Source of the DNA: Ephydatia muelleri
Lineage: Eukaryota; Porifera; Demospongiae; Spongillida; Spongillidae
Assembly: GCA_013339895.1 (NCBI GenBank)
Contig: JABACO010000020.1
Span: 7,482,090 to 7,546,089, forward strand
DNA length: 64,000 nt
Direction: 5' to 3'
In this document: positions 25,566 to 37,200 of the stretch, one piece after another
Layout of the letters: each line of letters starts with the position of its first letter
Numbering within the stretch: position 1 is the first letter of the stretch
Notes under the pieces: model-generated
Database searches by the model: none
What the model was told of the DNA's origin: nothing
Seen by the model: only the letters and a program-made list of their open reading frames with translations
Position numbers and translations under genes: made by a program

Positions 25566-28500
25566 CTACCAGGCAAAGGGTGCCCTTTCTCTCAAGAGTC
25601 TGACTCCAGAGAACTCCCATTCCTGCTTCTCAATCCACAGCTCCTGGCACGTGTCCAGACATTTGAGAACAGCTCCACCTCTCCAAGCCACAATGGAAGA
25701 GTCCAGGTCCTGTCATGTTGAAGAGAAGTCAAAGGGAGAGGATGGGGACCATGCAAAGGAAGGGATGGGGACCATGCAAAGGGAAGGATGGGGACCATGC
25801 AAAGGGAGGGGTGGGGACCATGCAATGGCAATGGAAGGATGGGAGAGACATGGGCGTACCCTTGGGTTAGTAAATATTTCCATGTCTTCCAATCCTTTTG
25901 TCAGTACAATTGGTAGCTTTAGTTGCAGCCTGGCGTTAAGCATGTTACTGACATTACCAAAAGATAGACCTCCACCAACCACCAATATGGAGCTGTACAA
26001 CTTCTTCTTTATCTCCAGGGAAGCTATGAAAGGGTGTAAAAGGATGTAACATCATGACTGGATGTAGCCCCACCCCACAATCCCATCAGTGTGAACTAAC
26101 GTCCCAGACATGATGACCCTTAAACCCACATTACTTGACCCAACATTGTCACAATAAGGTGTCCCAGACATGATGACCCTTGAACCCACATTACTTAACC
26201 CAACATTGTCACAATAAGGTGGCCTACCCTACAGTCATGTGACATTCAAGACAATGTACAATAAAGGCAGACCACCAGTCCACGTGACAAAGGCCCAGGA
26301 TTGTGTGGCACGCATGATCAGGATCAGGGTGGCCCTCATTGTCATGTGACATTATGTAAGACGATCACATAGTCATGTGACAACAGATCATTTGGAAAGC
26401 CCTAACGGGAGACTCACATGCGCAGTCAATGCTGAAGTGTATTGCCTGGTCAAGGCCCAAAATCTTGCCAGGATGGACAGAGCCAAGCCTCTTGGTGGCC
26501 TCTGGTAGCAGTTCAGGGGCCACCTCACACTTGACTGGGACAGGTCTGCTCTGCTGCTGAGGCTGAGAGTCAAGCCAGTGACCTTCATCAAAGAGGTCTT
26601 CGGGGTCCGGGGGAGGAGGCACCTGTCCAAACATGAGGGGACTTCTGTCCGGGAGGCAGAAGGTGCTTGGATAGAACACACCCATGGCAGCCAAGATGCC
26701 TTGATCTGAGAGCTTCATCTCGTAGTCATGGACAACAGACGTCTCTCTACTTGTGACTGAGAAGGCGTGGGCTCTGATCCCTGTGATGGTCTGCAAGTGT
26801 GTGTGTGTGTGTGTGTGTACATGTGTGTGTACATGTGTGTGTGCATTCATGTGCGTGTGTGTGCATTAAAGTGTGTGTGTACATGTGTGTACATGTGTGT
26901 GTGTGCGTGTGCATTGCATATGTGTGCGTGTGTGTGTGTGTGTGTGTGTTGTGTGTGTGTGTTGTGTGTGCGTGTCCATTGGTGTCCATTGGTGATCACA
27001 AGAGATACCAGATGGCAAAGCACTCACTGGGTCCAGGTGACACAATGTCTCTTTGAGATGTTGAACCAGCTGCCCATCCTCTAGGCTACTCTCAGAACAA
27101 CCCTTATAAGGAAAGTGGATCTGAAACGCCAAAAGAGAAAAAACAACAGGAAGCCAATCTGTGATAGACATTTTCTATTTGTGCCCACCTCTTTCAGAAG
27201 CCAGTAGAATAGCCGTGTTATGTCACTACCACCATAGTGAAGAGTAACTCTAAAAAAGGGGAGGAGCTAGCAGCAGTGGGTGGGGCCACTGAGGATTGTC
27301 CATACCTGGTGTTGGGATTAGAGACCCCTTCCTCCACACAGCAGATGTGTGTCCTCTCGTCCCCCACATTCACAACACAGGCAATGCTCAATCCAGCGCT
27401 GTATGTGGCACAGAGAGACTCCTGTGGCAAGAGAGATGACAGTGTGTGGAAGGGGAGATGTGAGGGGTGACAGTGTGTGGAAGGGGAGATGTGAGGGGTG
27501 ACAGTGTGTGGAAGGGGAGATGTGAGGGGTGACAGTGTGTGGAAGGGGAGATGTGAGGGTGACAGTGTGTGGAAGGGAGATGTGAGGGTGACAGTGTGTG
27601 GAAGGGAGATGTGAGGGTGACAGTGTGTGGAGGGGAGATGTGAGGGGTGGCAGTGTGTGGAAGGGAGATGTGAGGGTGACAGTGTGTGGAAGGGAGATGT
27701 GAGGGTGACAGTGTGTGGAAGGGGAGATGTGAGGGGTGACAGTGTGTGGAAGGGGGACAGGATGGGTGGTGTCCCAAGATAGGGTGTTAAAAGTTAAGGT
27801 GACCATTGTTTCACGGGCTGCTCACCTGATGCAAGAGGGCACTTGCAAACTCCATCCTCAGAAGTAGAATATTCATGAATTCTTTGAACATTGACCGATC
27901 TATCATGTCTGGAACAACAAGGACCACACGATACATCTGGAGAAGAAGGGGTAATGGGACAATTGACAGGTGATGGAGGGGTGATGGAGGACGGACAGAA
28001 GTGGCCAAAGAGGTACAATTAGTCATAGCTAGTAGCTCACTTTAAACTCCTTCCTAGGTATTCCAAGGAAATCTTCTATAGCTTTAGTCCACAAGTCCTC
28101 GAGCATATTTAGCACAAGGGAGTGTGGGCAATCTGAGGCAACATTGAGTTTGCCATAACGAAGAGGCTTGAATACCCTGTAACCAGAGTCAGGGGCCAAG
28201 TAGAGTGCCTGCAGTAGTTGTGAGAACGTAGTACTTCACACAAAACACTTCTTCTCCATCTTCACATACATCTGTTCCAATCACGTATTTTGGAGAGCTG
28301 CTGACGTCGGTCCACTGGACGTTCTCCTCTTCAGCATCATCATCCCACTGACCTGAGACTGGCTGTGTGCGAGCGTTGAACAGTGCACACTCCTCCTCCT
28401 CCCCTTTGCCTGGCTCGACCACACCCAGTCTCTCCCGGGCCTCACATAGTGCCTGCCGTAGGGACGAGAGACCAGCCTTCCGCTGAATCACAAGATCCGG

Positions 28501-28793
28501 CTGTAAGGACAAGCCAAGTTAATAGAATGAGTCTTCACATGAGCCAATTATTTGTATTTGTACATCAACATTTGGTATCATTGCCGTGAAGATGTACCTA
28601 ACAATATATGATACAAGGAGGTGCATCAGTTGACGCGCTGATGGAGACACACGTTGATGTAACGATGCGTGTGGTGTGTGCATTGTGTAATGTGTGTGTG
28701 GCATGTGTGGTATGTGTGTGTGTGTGTGTGTGTGTGTATGGTATGTGTGTGTGTGTGTGTGTGGTATGTGTGTGTGTGTAGTGTGTGTGTATG

Positions 28794-28842
<49 letters not shown>

Positions 28843-29016
28843 GTATGTGTGCATGTGCAATTGAAATGTATGCATAATTAAAAATTCAGGCCATTGTAAC
28901 TCCATGATAGATCAATTTGAAGTAAGAAGTTGCATCAAATAATTGTGAAAACTATGCGTTAGGCCACTTTTTGTGACAATCCCAATTAATGATCCAAATT
29001 TTCCACTCCAATTCAT

Positions 29017-29107
<91 letters not shown>

Positions 29108-29518
29108 TACCGTAAGCTCTGCCCCATACGTCAGTACTGAGGACACGCCATGAGGTTGCCGTGGTTTAGCGTTACCGTCACCAGCGCTAGAATTGTACCG
29201 ATATGCGATGTAATGAGGCACTGAGTGTGGAGAGAGGTCACTGGCCAGCCCAAGGTGGAGGGTACTCGACCCTGGGTGAAGAATCACGGCCTCTGTAGGT
29301 CCAGTGTCTTGAGGAGGAGGAGGAGGAAGAGGAGGGGGCACCTGTTCAATTTTCTTTAAGTTAAGCGAGGAATATTGTGACACGTGACTAGTATAAAACG
29401 TGGTAAACGGTGGACACGAAGTGGCTTTACTTACATCTTGTTTAGGTTTTACTTCGTTTTCCAGCGTATCGGGGTCTTGCAGCACCGCGGAGTGTGGACG
29501 TTTGTCTTTTCGCGGCAT
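25566..29518 (-). CDS. ACTR8: Actin-related protein 8, INO80 complex subunit (complete)
   Basis: Eleven exons, high to low: 29518-29435, 29341-29111, 28500-28249, 28208-28041, 27936-27826, 27421-27306, 27249-27189, 27120-27028, 26790-26418, 26023-25860, 25709-25566 (TAG 25566-25568). They join in phase to 598 residues (human ACTR8: 624). Landmarks: VILHPGSSTLHLGLA, YRVVLVVPD, ESLCATYSAGLSIACVVNVG, YGGSDITRLFYWLL, HLKETLCHLDP, GLDQAIHFSIDC, KLYSSILVVGGGLSF, AWRGGAVLKCLD, ending RLLRERAPFAW. Arp8 is a nuclear actin-fold subunit that binds nucleosomes in INO80. Intron 28209-28248 is only 40 nt. The first intron (29342-29434) is 93 nt, in frame and stop-free, so retention would add 31 residues. 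Convergent with CCZ1 (522 bp between stops). Confidence 0.96.
25736..25836. repeat. GGGGACCATGCAAAGGGA repeat in the last ACTR8 intron
   Basis: Five copies of a 20-24-bp unit GGATGGGGACCATGCAAAGG, placed 25 bp from the last exon. Confidence 0.9.
26101..26220. repeat. Direct duplication of 60 bp in an ACTR8 intron
   Basis: Two tandem copies beginning GTCCCAGACATGATGACCCT and ending TGTCACAATAAGGT, differing at only two positions by eye: a recent duplication. Confidence 0.93.
26792..26980. repeat. GT-rich microsatellite next to an ACTR8 acceptor
   Basis: (GT)n with ACATGT and GCATT interruptions. On the gene strand it is the CA-rich tract in front of exon 26790-26418. Confidence 0.93.
27444..27760. 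repeat. About 30-bp minisatellite in an ACTR8 intron
   Basis: About eleven copies of GTGACAGTGTGTGGAAGGGG + AGATGTGAGG, abutting the acceptor side of exon 27421-27306. Confidence 0.93.
28667..28852. repeat. GT microsatellite in an ACTR8 intron
   Basis: (GT)n with repeated GTATGGTATG interruptions, in the intron between exons 29341-29111 and 28500-28249. Confidence 0.93.
29020..29104. repeat. Uninterrupted (CA)n microsatellite
   Basis: About 42 perfect CA units just before the donor side of exon 29341-29111 (gene on the minus strand). A length-unstable tract six bases from a splice donor. Confidence 0.97.
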
Positions 29519-31191
29519 TTCTCTGCGGTCCGAAACGGGGTTAAACCCGAAATTAGGCCTAGCTTTTTGGATGTCTTTAATGACTCTAAAATTAAATGTA
29601 CCTAGATCACATCAATTAGAAAGGTTAAAATCTGCAGAAGGTGCTCAGCTACGCAAACAATACAAGAGTGACATAAAAAGTGGCCGCGGTAAATTTCAAA
29701 TCAGTTGTAGCAATTATGACACTCACGCGTTAAGTCACGGCGGTCATTAATTTTCATAGCCGTAAATTGCTGACGAATTTTTTTTCAATGGGGTTGTTGT
29801 TTTTTTTTTTTACCATGTGCTGTTCTCAAGCCGCAGTTTTTACAACGGAACAGATAGCAATTCTAACGAATAATTAAGTTCTAGCCAAGAAGCAGTGTGC
29901 TACAAAACGATGTTATGCAAACAAACACTAAAATTGGGCTACAGAGTAAAATATGAAGGTCGTATAAGTAATCGTTTATCAGGTCATCAGGTAAATGATC
30001 CACGCTGCCCTTGCGAAAACAAAGCGCACACGCGATATTTCTTTTAAAAAGAGGTGCATTTAAACTGATATAACTTTACACTAATACATATTTTTGTAAC
30101 GAAATTAGGTAATTCTCTTAGGTAAAGGTAGATAAACATTCCGTGTGAGTAAGCATCGTTATCAGCAATAGTTGATAGTAAATGAGGATTAAAGTATATC
30201 AGGGGTTAACTCCGTAATCGTCGGGTTAACTCCGTAATTGTCGGGTAAACACCGAACAGCAAGACATTAAACTCACAAGAATGCTGCAATAATTAGATTT
30301 ACGGCAAGGCGAATACACGTACTGTTTGTTGTTGTTGTTGTTGTTGTGTTGTGTTGTTGTTGTTGTTGTTGGTTGGTTGGTCTTAACAGCATTGTACGAG
30401 CAAAAGAGCAGCAGATGAGTCTTGATATTGATCATAATGATAATCATAATAATCGTAGGTAGTGTGTGTATTATGTGTACTGTAGGGGTGATGGTAATAC
30501 TGTGGATTAATGTCGATTATTCGTGCATCCATGTATTTTTTAAAAGATGTTAATAATTTTATTAAGCACAAGGACCTAAGAACAAAATAATATAATTAAT
30601 AAATGCAACAGAATAAGAGACATAACGTACTAAAAAAAAAAAACAAAAAAAAAAACATAAATACATAATAATACATATACACCTCACTAATAACAGATTA
30701 TACATGCAAATAGACATTCATTCAAGAATAGTACATGCAGAACAACGCAACATATAACAGATTTCTAAGTACAGTAACAATAAATACACACTAACATGTG
30801 ATCAAATCAGCCTATAATGAGACTCTGCCCTCATCTACTGCTAGGGCCAGATTGCAATAAACCGGGTGGTGGTAAGAAGACCTGCTTCCTCGCAGGCACA
30901 TGATAGCACTGCACAGTATTGCAAAAGACAGACGACATCTCAAATGCATACAAATTTGATTTTACTGCACACACATTCATACATAGGGTCCCACCCACAC
31001 ACACATCTCAATATGTACATGTAAGTTCCGGTAGTCCAGCTTCATCATCAAATCCTGTACCGCTTTCTCCATTTGGTTCAGGATCCTCGAAGACATAGAT
31101 TAGTAGCCCTCAAAATATCAAAGGACAGCCTGGCTCGTACCTGTTTTCTTTTTGCCTCAATATAGTCACCACAAAATTCTGGACTTCAATT
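29519..31191. other. Gene-poor, AT-rich region upstream of ACTR8
   Basis: 29519-29760 is the likely ACTR8 promoter and 5' UTR. The rest holds a GTT repeat (30324-30377), poly-A stretches (30630-30655) and no recognisable gene. A minus-strand segment at 31020-31190 could hold a short acidic C-terminus (EDPEPNGESGTGFDDEAGLP) ending before the gap, but I do not recognise it. Confidence 0.5.
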
Positions 31192-32191
31192 NNNNNNNNN
31201 NNNNNNNNNNNNNNNNNNNNNNNNNNNNNNNNNNNNNNNNNNNNNNNNNNNNNNNNNNNNNNNNNNNNNNNNNNNNNNNNNNNNNNNNNNNNNNNNNNNN
31301 NNNNNNNNNNNNNNNNNNNNNNNNNNNNNNNNNNNNNNNNNNNNNNNNNNNNNNNNNNNNNNNNNNNNNNNNNNNNNNNNNNNNNNNNNNNNNNNNNNNN
31401 NNNNNNNNNNNNNNNNNNNNNNNNNNNNNNNNNNNNNNNNNNNNNNNNNNNNNNNNNNNNNNNNNNNNNNNNNNNNNNNNNNNNNNNNNNNNNNNNNNNN
31501 NNNNNNNNNNNNNNNNNNNNNNNNNNNNNNNNNNNNNNNNNNNNNNNNNNNNNNNNNNNNNNNNNNNNNNNNNNNNNNNNNNNNNNNNNNNNNNNNNNNN
31601 NNNNNNNNNNNNNNNNNNNNNNNNNNNNNNNNNNNNNNNNNNNNNNNNNNNNNNNNNNNNNNNNNNNNNNNNNNNNNNNNNNNNNNNNNNNNNNNNNNNN
31701 NNNNNNNNNNNNNNNNNNNNNNNNNNNNNNNNNNNNNNNNNNNNNNNNNNNNNNNNNNNNNNNNNNNNNNNNNNNNNNNNNNNNNNNNNNNNNNNNNNNN
31801 NNNNNNNNNNNNNNNNNNNNNNNNNNNNNNNNNNNNNNNNNNNNNNNNNNNNNNNNNNNNNNNNNNNNNNNNNNNNNNNNNNNNNNNNNNNNNNNNNNNN
31901 NNNNNNNNNNNNNNNNNNNNNNNNNNNNNNNNNNNNNNNNNNNNNNNNNNNNNNNNNNNNNNNNNNNNNNNNNNNNNNNNNNNNNNNNNNNNNNNNNNNN
32001 NNNNNNNNNNNNNNNNNNNNNNNNNNNNNNNNNNNNNNNNNNNNNNNNNNNNNNNNNNNNNNNNNNNNNNNNNNNNNNNNNNNNNNNNNNNNNNNNNNNN
32101 NNNNNNNNNNNNNNNNNNNNNNNNNNNNNNNNNNNNNNNNNNNNNNNNNNNNNNNNNNNNNNNNNNNNNNNNNNNNNNNNNNNNNNNNNNN
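31192..32191. other. Assembly gap (1000 N)
   Basis: Exactly 1000 N, placeholder size. Confidence 0.99.
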
Positions 32192-32480
32192 CCATTGACT
32201 TGGCAATTGCAAGCAGCATGCATGCAAGGTTAATCTCACAGCGGCATAAATCTTATGCATGCATGTGTTTTTTATGATGTATAAAATTTGGTTAAGCGAA
32301 AATTCCTTCACTTTCGTCCGTGCTGCATGCGTATCTTTGACGTAAGTTTTCCACCGACCCCTGTCTACAAGACGTAAAATGCCTTTTGACACAGTGACCT
32401 AAGACAGCTATTATTATAACTTTTATGCAAGGTTTGCGTGCATTATTCCTTTTAAAAAATGTAGACATGCATGTGCTTAA
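32192..32480. other. No gene recognised after the gap
   Basis: Short AT-rich stretch with ATGCATGC repeats near 32215-32265; probably flanking sequence of the transposase remnant. Confidence 0.4.
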
Positions 32481-33560
32481 TTAACTATATGTTAGGTCAG
32501 TGTCAAAGGGGTCGACGTCTGAATCGAGACCTTCAAAATCGTCCCCTGGTACCATTCCTTTATCTTCTGCCGAACTTTCATCGTTATCAGCTTCTTGATA
32601 CGAAGGCTCTTCATCACTATTCTCTTCCAATGCTACGCACGGAACATGGCTGAACATTTTGGCGTTCTCGCTACCGTCCACGGCAGCTGTGATGCCACAG
32701 AGTAAGAATGACTCCTGTATGGTCCAGATTTTATGCTATCCCATGCTGCAGACACCCAGTTGATTACGTCCTGCCGTGACGGTGTCTTAGGGATGCCATG
32801 AACGGTGCGTTGTGTGTGGGTAGCAAACCACTGAACCCATGCACAAATCTCTCATTCATGCCTTGTTTAAATGGCCGATTAACCGACACATCCATCGGTT
32901 ACACGAGCGGCGTGCACGCAGCTGGTATATGAAGATCAGTTCACCGTTGCAGTTCTCGTTAACAATTCTTTCACTTTCATCTGTCATGTGAGCCTTGTAA
33001 TTGTCTACAAGCAAGAGGCGTCGTGCAGCCATATCGCTATACCGTACATGTAGTGTTCAACCCATGCACCAGTGGTATAGATTACAGGTCATCCATCATT
33101 ATTTTCTCACTGACACGTGGGCCAGTATTCCACCTTTCTCTTTAAAAATGATGAGAGCTGGTACTTTCTCTCCTGCGCCATTGGCACAAAGAGCAACAGT
33201 ATAAATCCTTTCTTAGTCGCTTGGGTAGAAACAATTGGAATGGACTCCTATATACCTATTGAATCGTTCGTGCGAGTTGGAGCCATGTCAAAACGACACA
33301 TGGTTTGGTTCATGTTGAATACATGGGCAGGTGCGATGTTGTATTTGACTCGCTGCTGTATAATTTTTGCTCTCAAACTATGCAGCACATCCCAATAATT
33401 GGCAGGGAGCTTTTGAGAGTCATTCGTGTCACACCGCTTGCTAACTCTGTTGGTCATTTCCAACGTTTCAGCCACATGCACGATGCTTTGAATGTGCCAG
33501 GAACATTTACCTTGGGAGCGATATCTAACGCCTGATTCATTAATTGTTTGTTACTGACCG
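32481..33560 (-). pseudogene. Dead pogo/Tigger-type (DDE_1) transposase
   Basis: Minus-strand pieces in several frames. N-terminal HTH-like part (VPGTFKASCMWLKRW) near 33480-33530; then QKLPANYWDVLHSLRAKII and FNMNQTMCRFDMAPTRTND (33248-33420), the first catalytic Asp region of pogo/Tigger transposases (usual NMDQT; here Asn replaces the Asp). An acidic C-terminal end (DESSAED..GLDSDVDPFDTDL) ends at 32481. Stops and frameshifts throughout; not expressible. Confidence 0.75.
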
Positions 33561-34230
33561 ATTGTCTGCACCTCGCTCATTACTAAGAAATTTCTATGTA
33601 AGCTTTGTTATCACGGGCATCATGTACAAACTTATGTCATCACTTCAACCCTGTGTATCCTCATCGCAAAATCGATCTCTAAGCTTTTGTAAATCCCTAA
33701 AAGAAAACCTGTATAGGCATGGTTCGGCAACGTCTGTGCATTTCAAACCAAATTACAAATGGCGAAGCGATGTGGATTGTCGACTTTGTAGATGTTAAAC
33801 TCCTGAAAGTAGTAGGTAAAAGACACCTTCTTTGTATTGAAGGGTGTTTTTACTAAGCACTCCACGTTTAGAGACGAGCAGTTGGAAAGATATGGCTGTC
33901 CCGAACCACGTAAGCTATGTGACAATGCCTGTAGTGAAGCATGTCAGTGCAATCCCAAATAGTAACATTTCTAAAGATAAAAGTGGTACTACTATATGTG
34001 CTTGAAAAAGGTAAGTGGTAGCGTGATTGGTTTTGGAGATACGCTCGTTCGCGCATGGTGTACTGTAGACACCATCTTACGTCCACACCCATCCGCTCTA
34101 GAGCACTCCGAACTGGAAGTAACCACAAATATCCGTACACGAGATCGTGCTATTATCGTTAGCGGTGCTCTTTTTAAAAACTAGTTGGTGACGTGTCACC
34201 AATTCGCGCTATGCGGGTGGCGACAATTCC
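33561..34230. other. Spacer upstream of RTK1
   Basis: No gene recognised. The last 200 bp probably hold the RTK1 promoter: GC-richer than its left neighbour, with CCAAT-like CACCAATTCGCG near 34198. Confidence 0.4.
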
Positions 34231-37200
34231 ATGGCGCGGTTTTTACTTGGTCTTGCGTGGTTATCGGTCGGTAAGCAACCAAGAATGCACGCACGTTCGC
34301 AACTGAACAGTACAATTGCATATGTCTTTAGTGTGTGGGCGCGCACGCATTGCAAGTGACTGCTCGCTTTGTTGACACGTTGCTCTGTGCGCTGTGTCTT
34401 GCCTAGCCCGCGCGTCGTGTGTAGACAGCCTTCCCTCCCTGAACGCCACGAGAACCTCAGGACCCAGCGGGCCGGTTCAGATCATCGTCCCGTATTACAG
34501 CTTCACTTGCCCTGCGACCCTCTTGTCGATGACGGTGAAGGTGTCTGGGAACGAGAGCGGCAACAGCGCGCTGTACGCTCAAATATGGAGACCCTCGCCT
34601 GTCTCTCCCGATAACTATTACACTGTGTGGGCCGGATCATATCCAGATACTGAGGTCGGCACCACACAGAAGAACGCTCGATCAGGAGACGAGGTTGTGT
34701 TCAATACGAAGATAGGCGCTGGTTTCCCGCTCTTAGCGAACGATGTGGTGGGATTGCGAGTGGTAGGCCAAGGGTTGCAGGTGGCCTACACAACGAGCCT
34801 TGGAGGGATGAACACTCAAGCTGTGCAAGACCCAAACCCCTGCAACATCTCCTTGTGCAACACACACACGACTCAGGGGATGGCTCCCATACTTACTGTG
34901 GAAATAAGTACGTACCCCATCCCCCCCCCCTTTAGCTTTATCTCACTTTTCTCTTCCACTTCCTCCACTCTCACACTTTGTCTTCTCCTCCCTTGCCTCC
35001 TCCCCTTCTCTTCCTCTTCCTTTCTTCCCCTCCTCCCCCCTCTTTCTCACCCTGCCCTCCTCCTCCTCTCCCTCTCTTGCCAGATAATGATACAGTGGCC
35101 CCCATCATAATAGTAGAATATTCTCGTCAGTACAAGTTCTGCAATCAATCACTGATCATACCTTGTCCCACCACCTCTGTGCCGGGACCACAGGCCACAC
35201 CCACACCAGAGACCACACCCACTCCCACATACCAGTTGCCTCCATCTGCGACTCCCAACAACAAAGTCACGCCATTTCCTGTTTCTATTGTTGCATCCGT
35301 TCCATCTGCCCTCTTTGTTGTCATGGTAGCAGCAGTGTTGGTGTTGTTGGTTCTGTGTGTGAGGAGGAAGAGGAGAATCACTAAGAGGGTGGATTGTGTA
35401 GGTGAGTGTTTATCTTTGACCGCTGGGTACCAGTAGGGGGCGTGGTAAGTGGTCCCAGTAGGGGGCGTGGTCATCATACATTCACACTGTTGTTGGAAGT
35501 ATTATAGTCTAATTAGGTCGCCTGTAATGTTGTCATGGTGCCTGTAATGTCGTCATGGTGCTTGTAATGTCGTCATGGTGCCTGTAATGTCGTCATGGGG
35601 CCTGTAATGTCATCATGGTGCCTGTAATGTCGTCATGGTGCCTGTAATGTCGTCATGGGGCCTGTAATGTCGTCATGGTGCCTGTAATGTCGTCATGGGG
35701 CCTGTAATGTCGTCATGGTGCCTGTAATGTCGTCATGGTGCCTGTAATGTTGTCATGGTGCCTGTAATGTCGTCATGGTGGCGATATGACCAACTGTAAA
35801 ACACAAAACATGACAGACACACATCTTATTTCGCTGTATTAAATATCTCGTCTGTTTGGAGGGATTGGGTGGAGCAACATGACCCCTGGTCTGTTGGGAG
35901 GGGGTGGGGCAACATGACCCCTGGTCTGTTGGGAGGGATTGGGTGGGGCAACATGGCCCCTGGTCTGTTGGGAGGGATTGGGTGGGGCAACATGACCCCT
36001 GGTCTGTTGGGAGGGATTGGGTGGGGCAACATTGACCCCTGGTCTGTTGGGAGGGATTGGGTGGGGCAACATGGCCCCTGGTCTGTTGGGAGGGATTGGG
36101 TGGGGCAACATGGCCCCTGGTCTGTTGGGAGGGGGTGGGGCAACATGACCCCTGGTCTGTTGGGAGGGGGTGGGGCAACATGACCCCTGGTCTGATTTAG
36201 GCCATGTCTGTTGGAATTGGGTGGGGCAAGGTCTGTTGGGGTGGGGGGGGGGGGGGGGGGGGTCTGTGTCATGAGGAGAGGGACCCCAAAATTGACTTTT
36301 TGTTTGATAACAATTCGTTTGTCTCGCAGACAGCAGAAGTGATGGTAACATATAATATACCTGTCTGTCCTTGTTCCATTGTGAACTTAGTTGCTGGCAT
36401 GCCAAGAAAATGTATTTCAGAAGGGGTGTGGTTGATGATGGTATGTGTACACACATGCCACACTCTGTGTTTACACAACTCAACTGCCTTTCAAATGCAG
36501 CCTCAAGTGGTCACACAGGATCTGACAGGCTTTCAAGCTCGCATGGCTCAAGCAGTGTCCCAGGGATGGGCGGGTATTCACGTGACTCCACCCCCAATGG
36601 ACACGAGGGTGTGCAACTCCGTCACGTGGGGCCACACCCCTTGAATGACCCCTCGGCTAATGGCAGCTCTCAGCCTCACCATTACTCCATTCTGGAGATA
36701 GAGGACTTCAACCTCATCCCTCCCTCCCCCTCCACCTTATCTCCACCTGTGTCCCTCCCCCCTCCTTCCTCCTCCCCATCCATCATGTCCCCCCTGCCCA
36801 CCGGTTCAGTCAGTGCAGAGTTGAGCGTGGCGTCACATGAGGCCACGCCCACAGGTGCCACGCCCACAAGTGGCACACCTGGAGGTTCACTACTACCCAG
36901 CGAACAAGGAGCGGGGCACAGCTTGCTGGTATGTTGGTCTCCTTCCCAATGGCCTCTAGCTCCTCCATTCATCCCTTCACTACCTCCAATCATTTTGGGG
37001 ATTGTGTGTGTTGTAATCTTTTAGAAATGCCTTGTTGTGAGGTCATTTTCTATAGTGATGTCATTGATGGATCTGTTCTGTTGTTTTCGCCTCTTAATCA
37101 GGAGCAGAGATATGAGATGATGCCTGGATACAGCCACTGTCCTATAGCTGAGAATGTTAGTTGCTATGGTGTGCATTTATTTGGGAGAGTTTGTCAACAT

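Noticed and set aside
29519-31191. A non-coding RNA or tRNA gene in the long spacer
   Set aside because: I found no tRNA A/B box pair or cloverleaf, and nothing else recognisable by reading.
35826-36483. Pro/Cys-rich open frames on the minus strand
   Set aside because: Translation of a minisatellite in an RTK1 intron.
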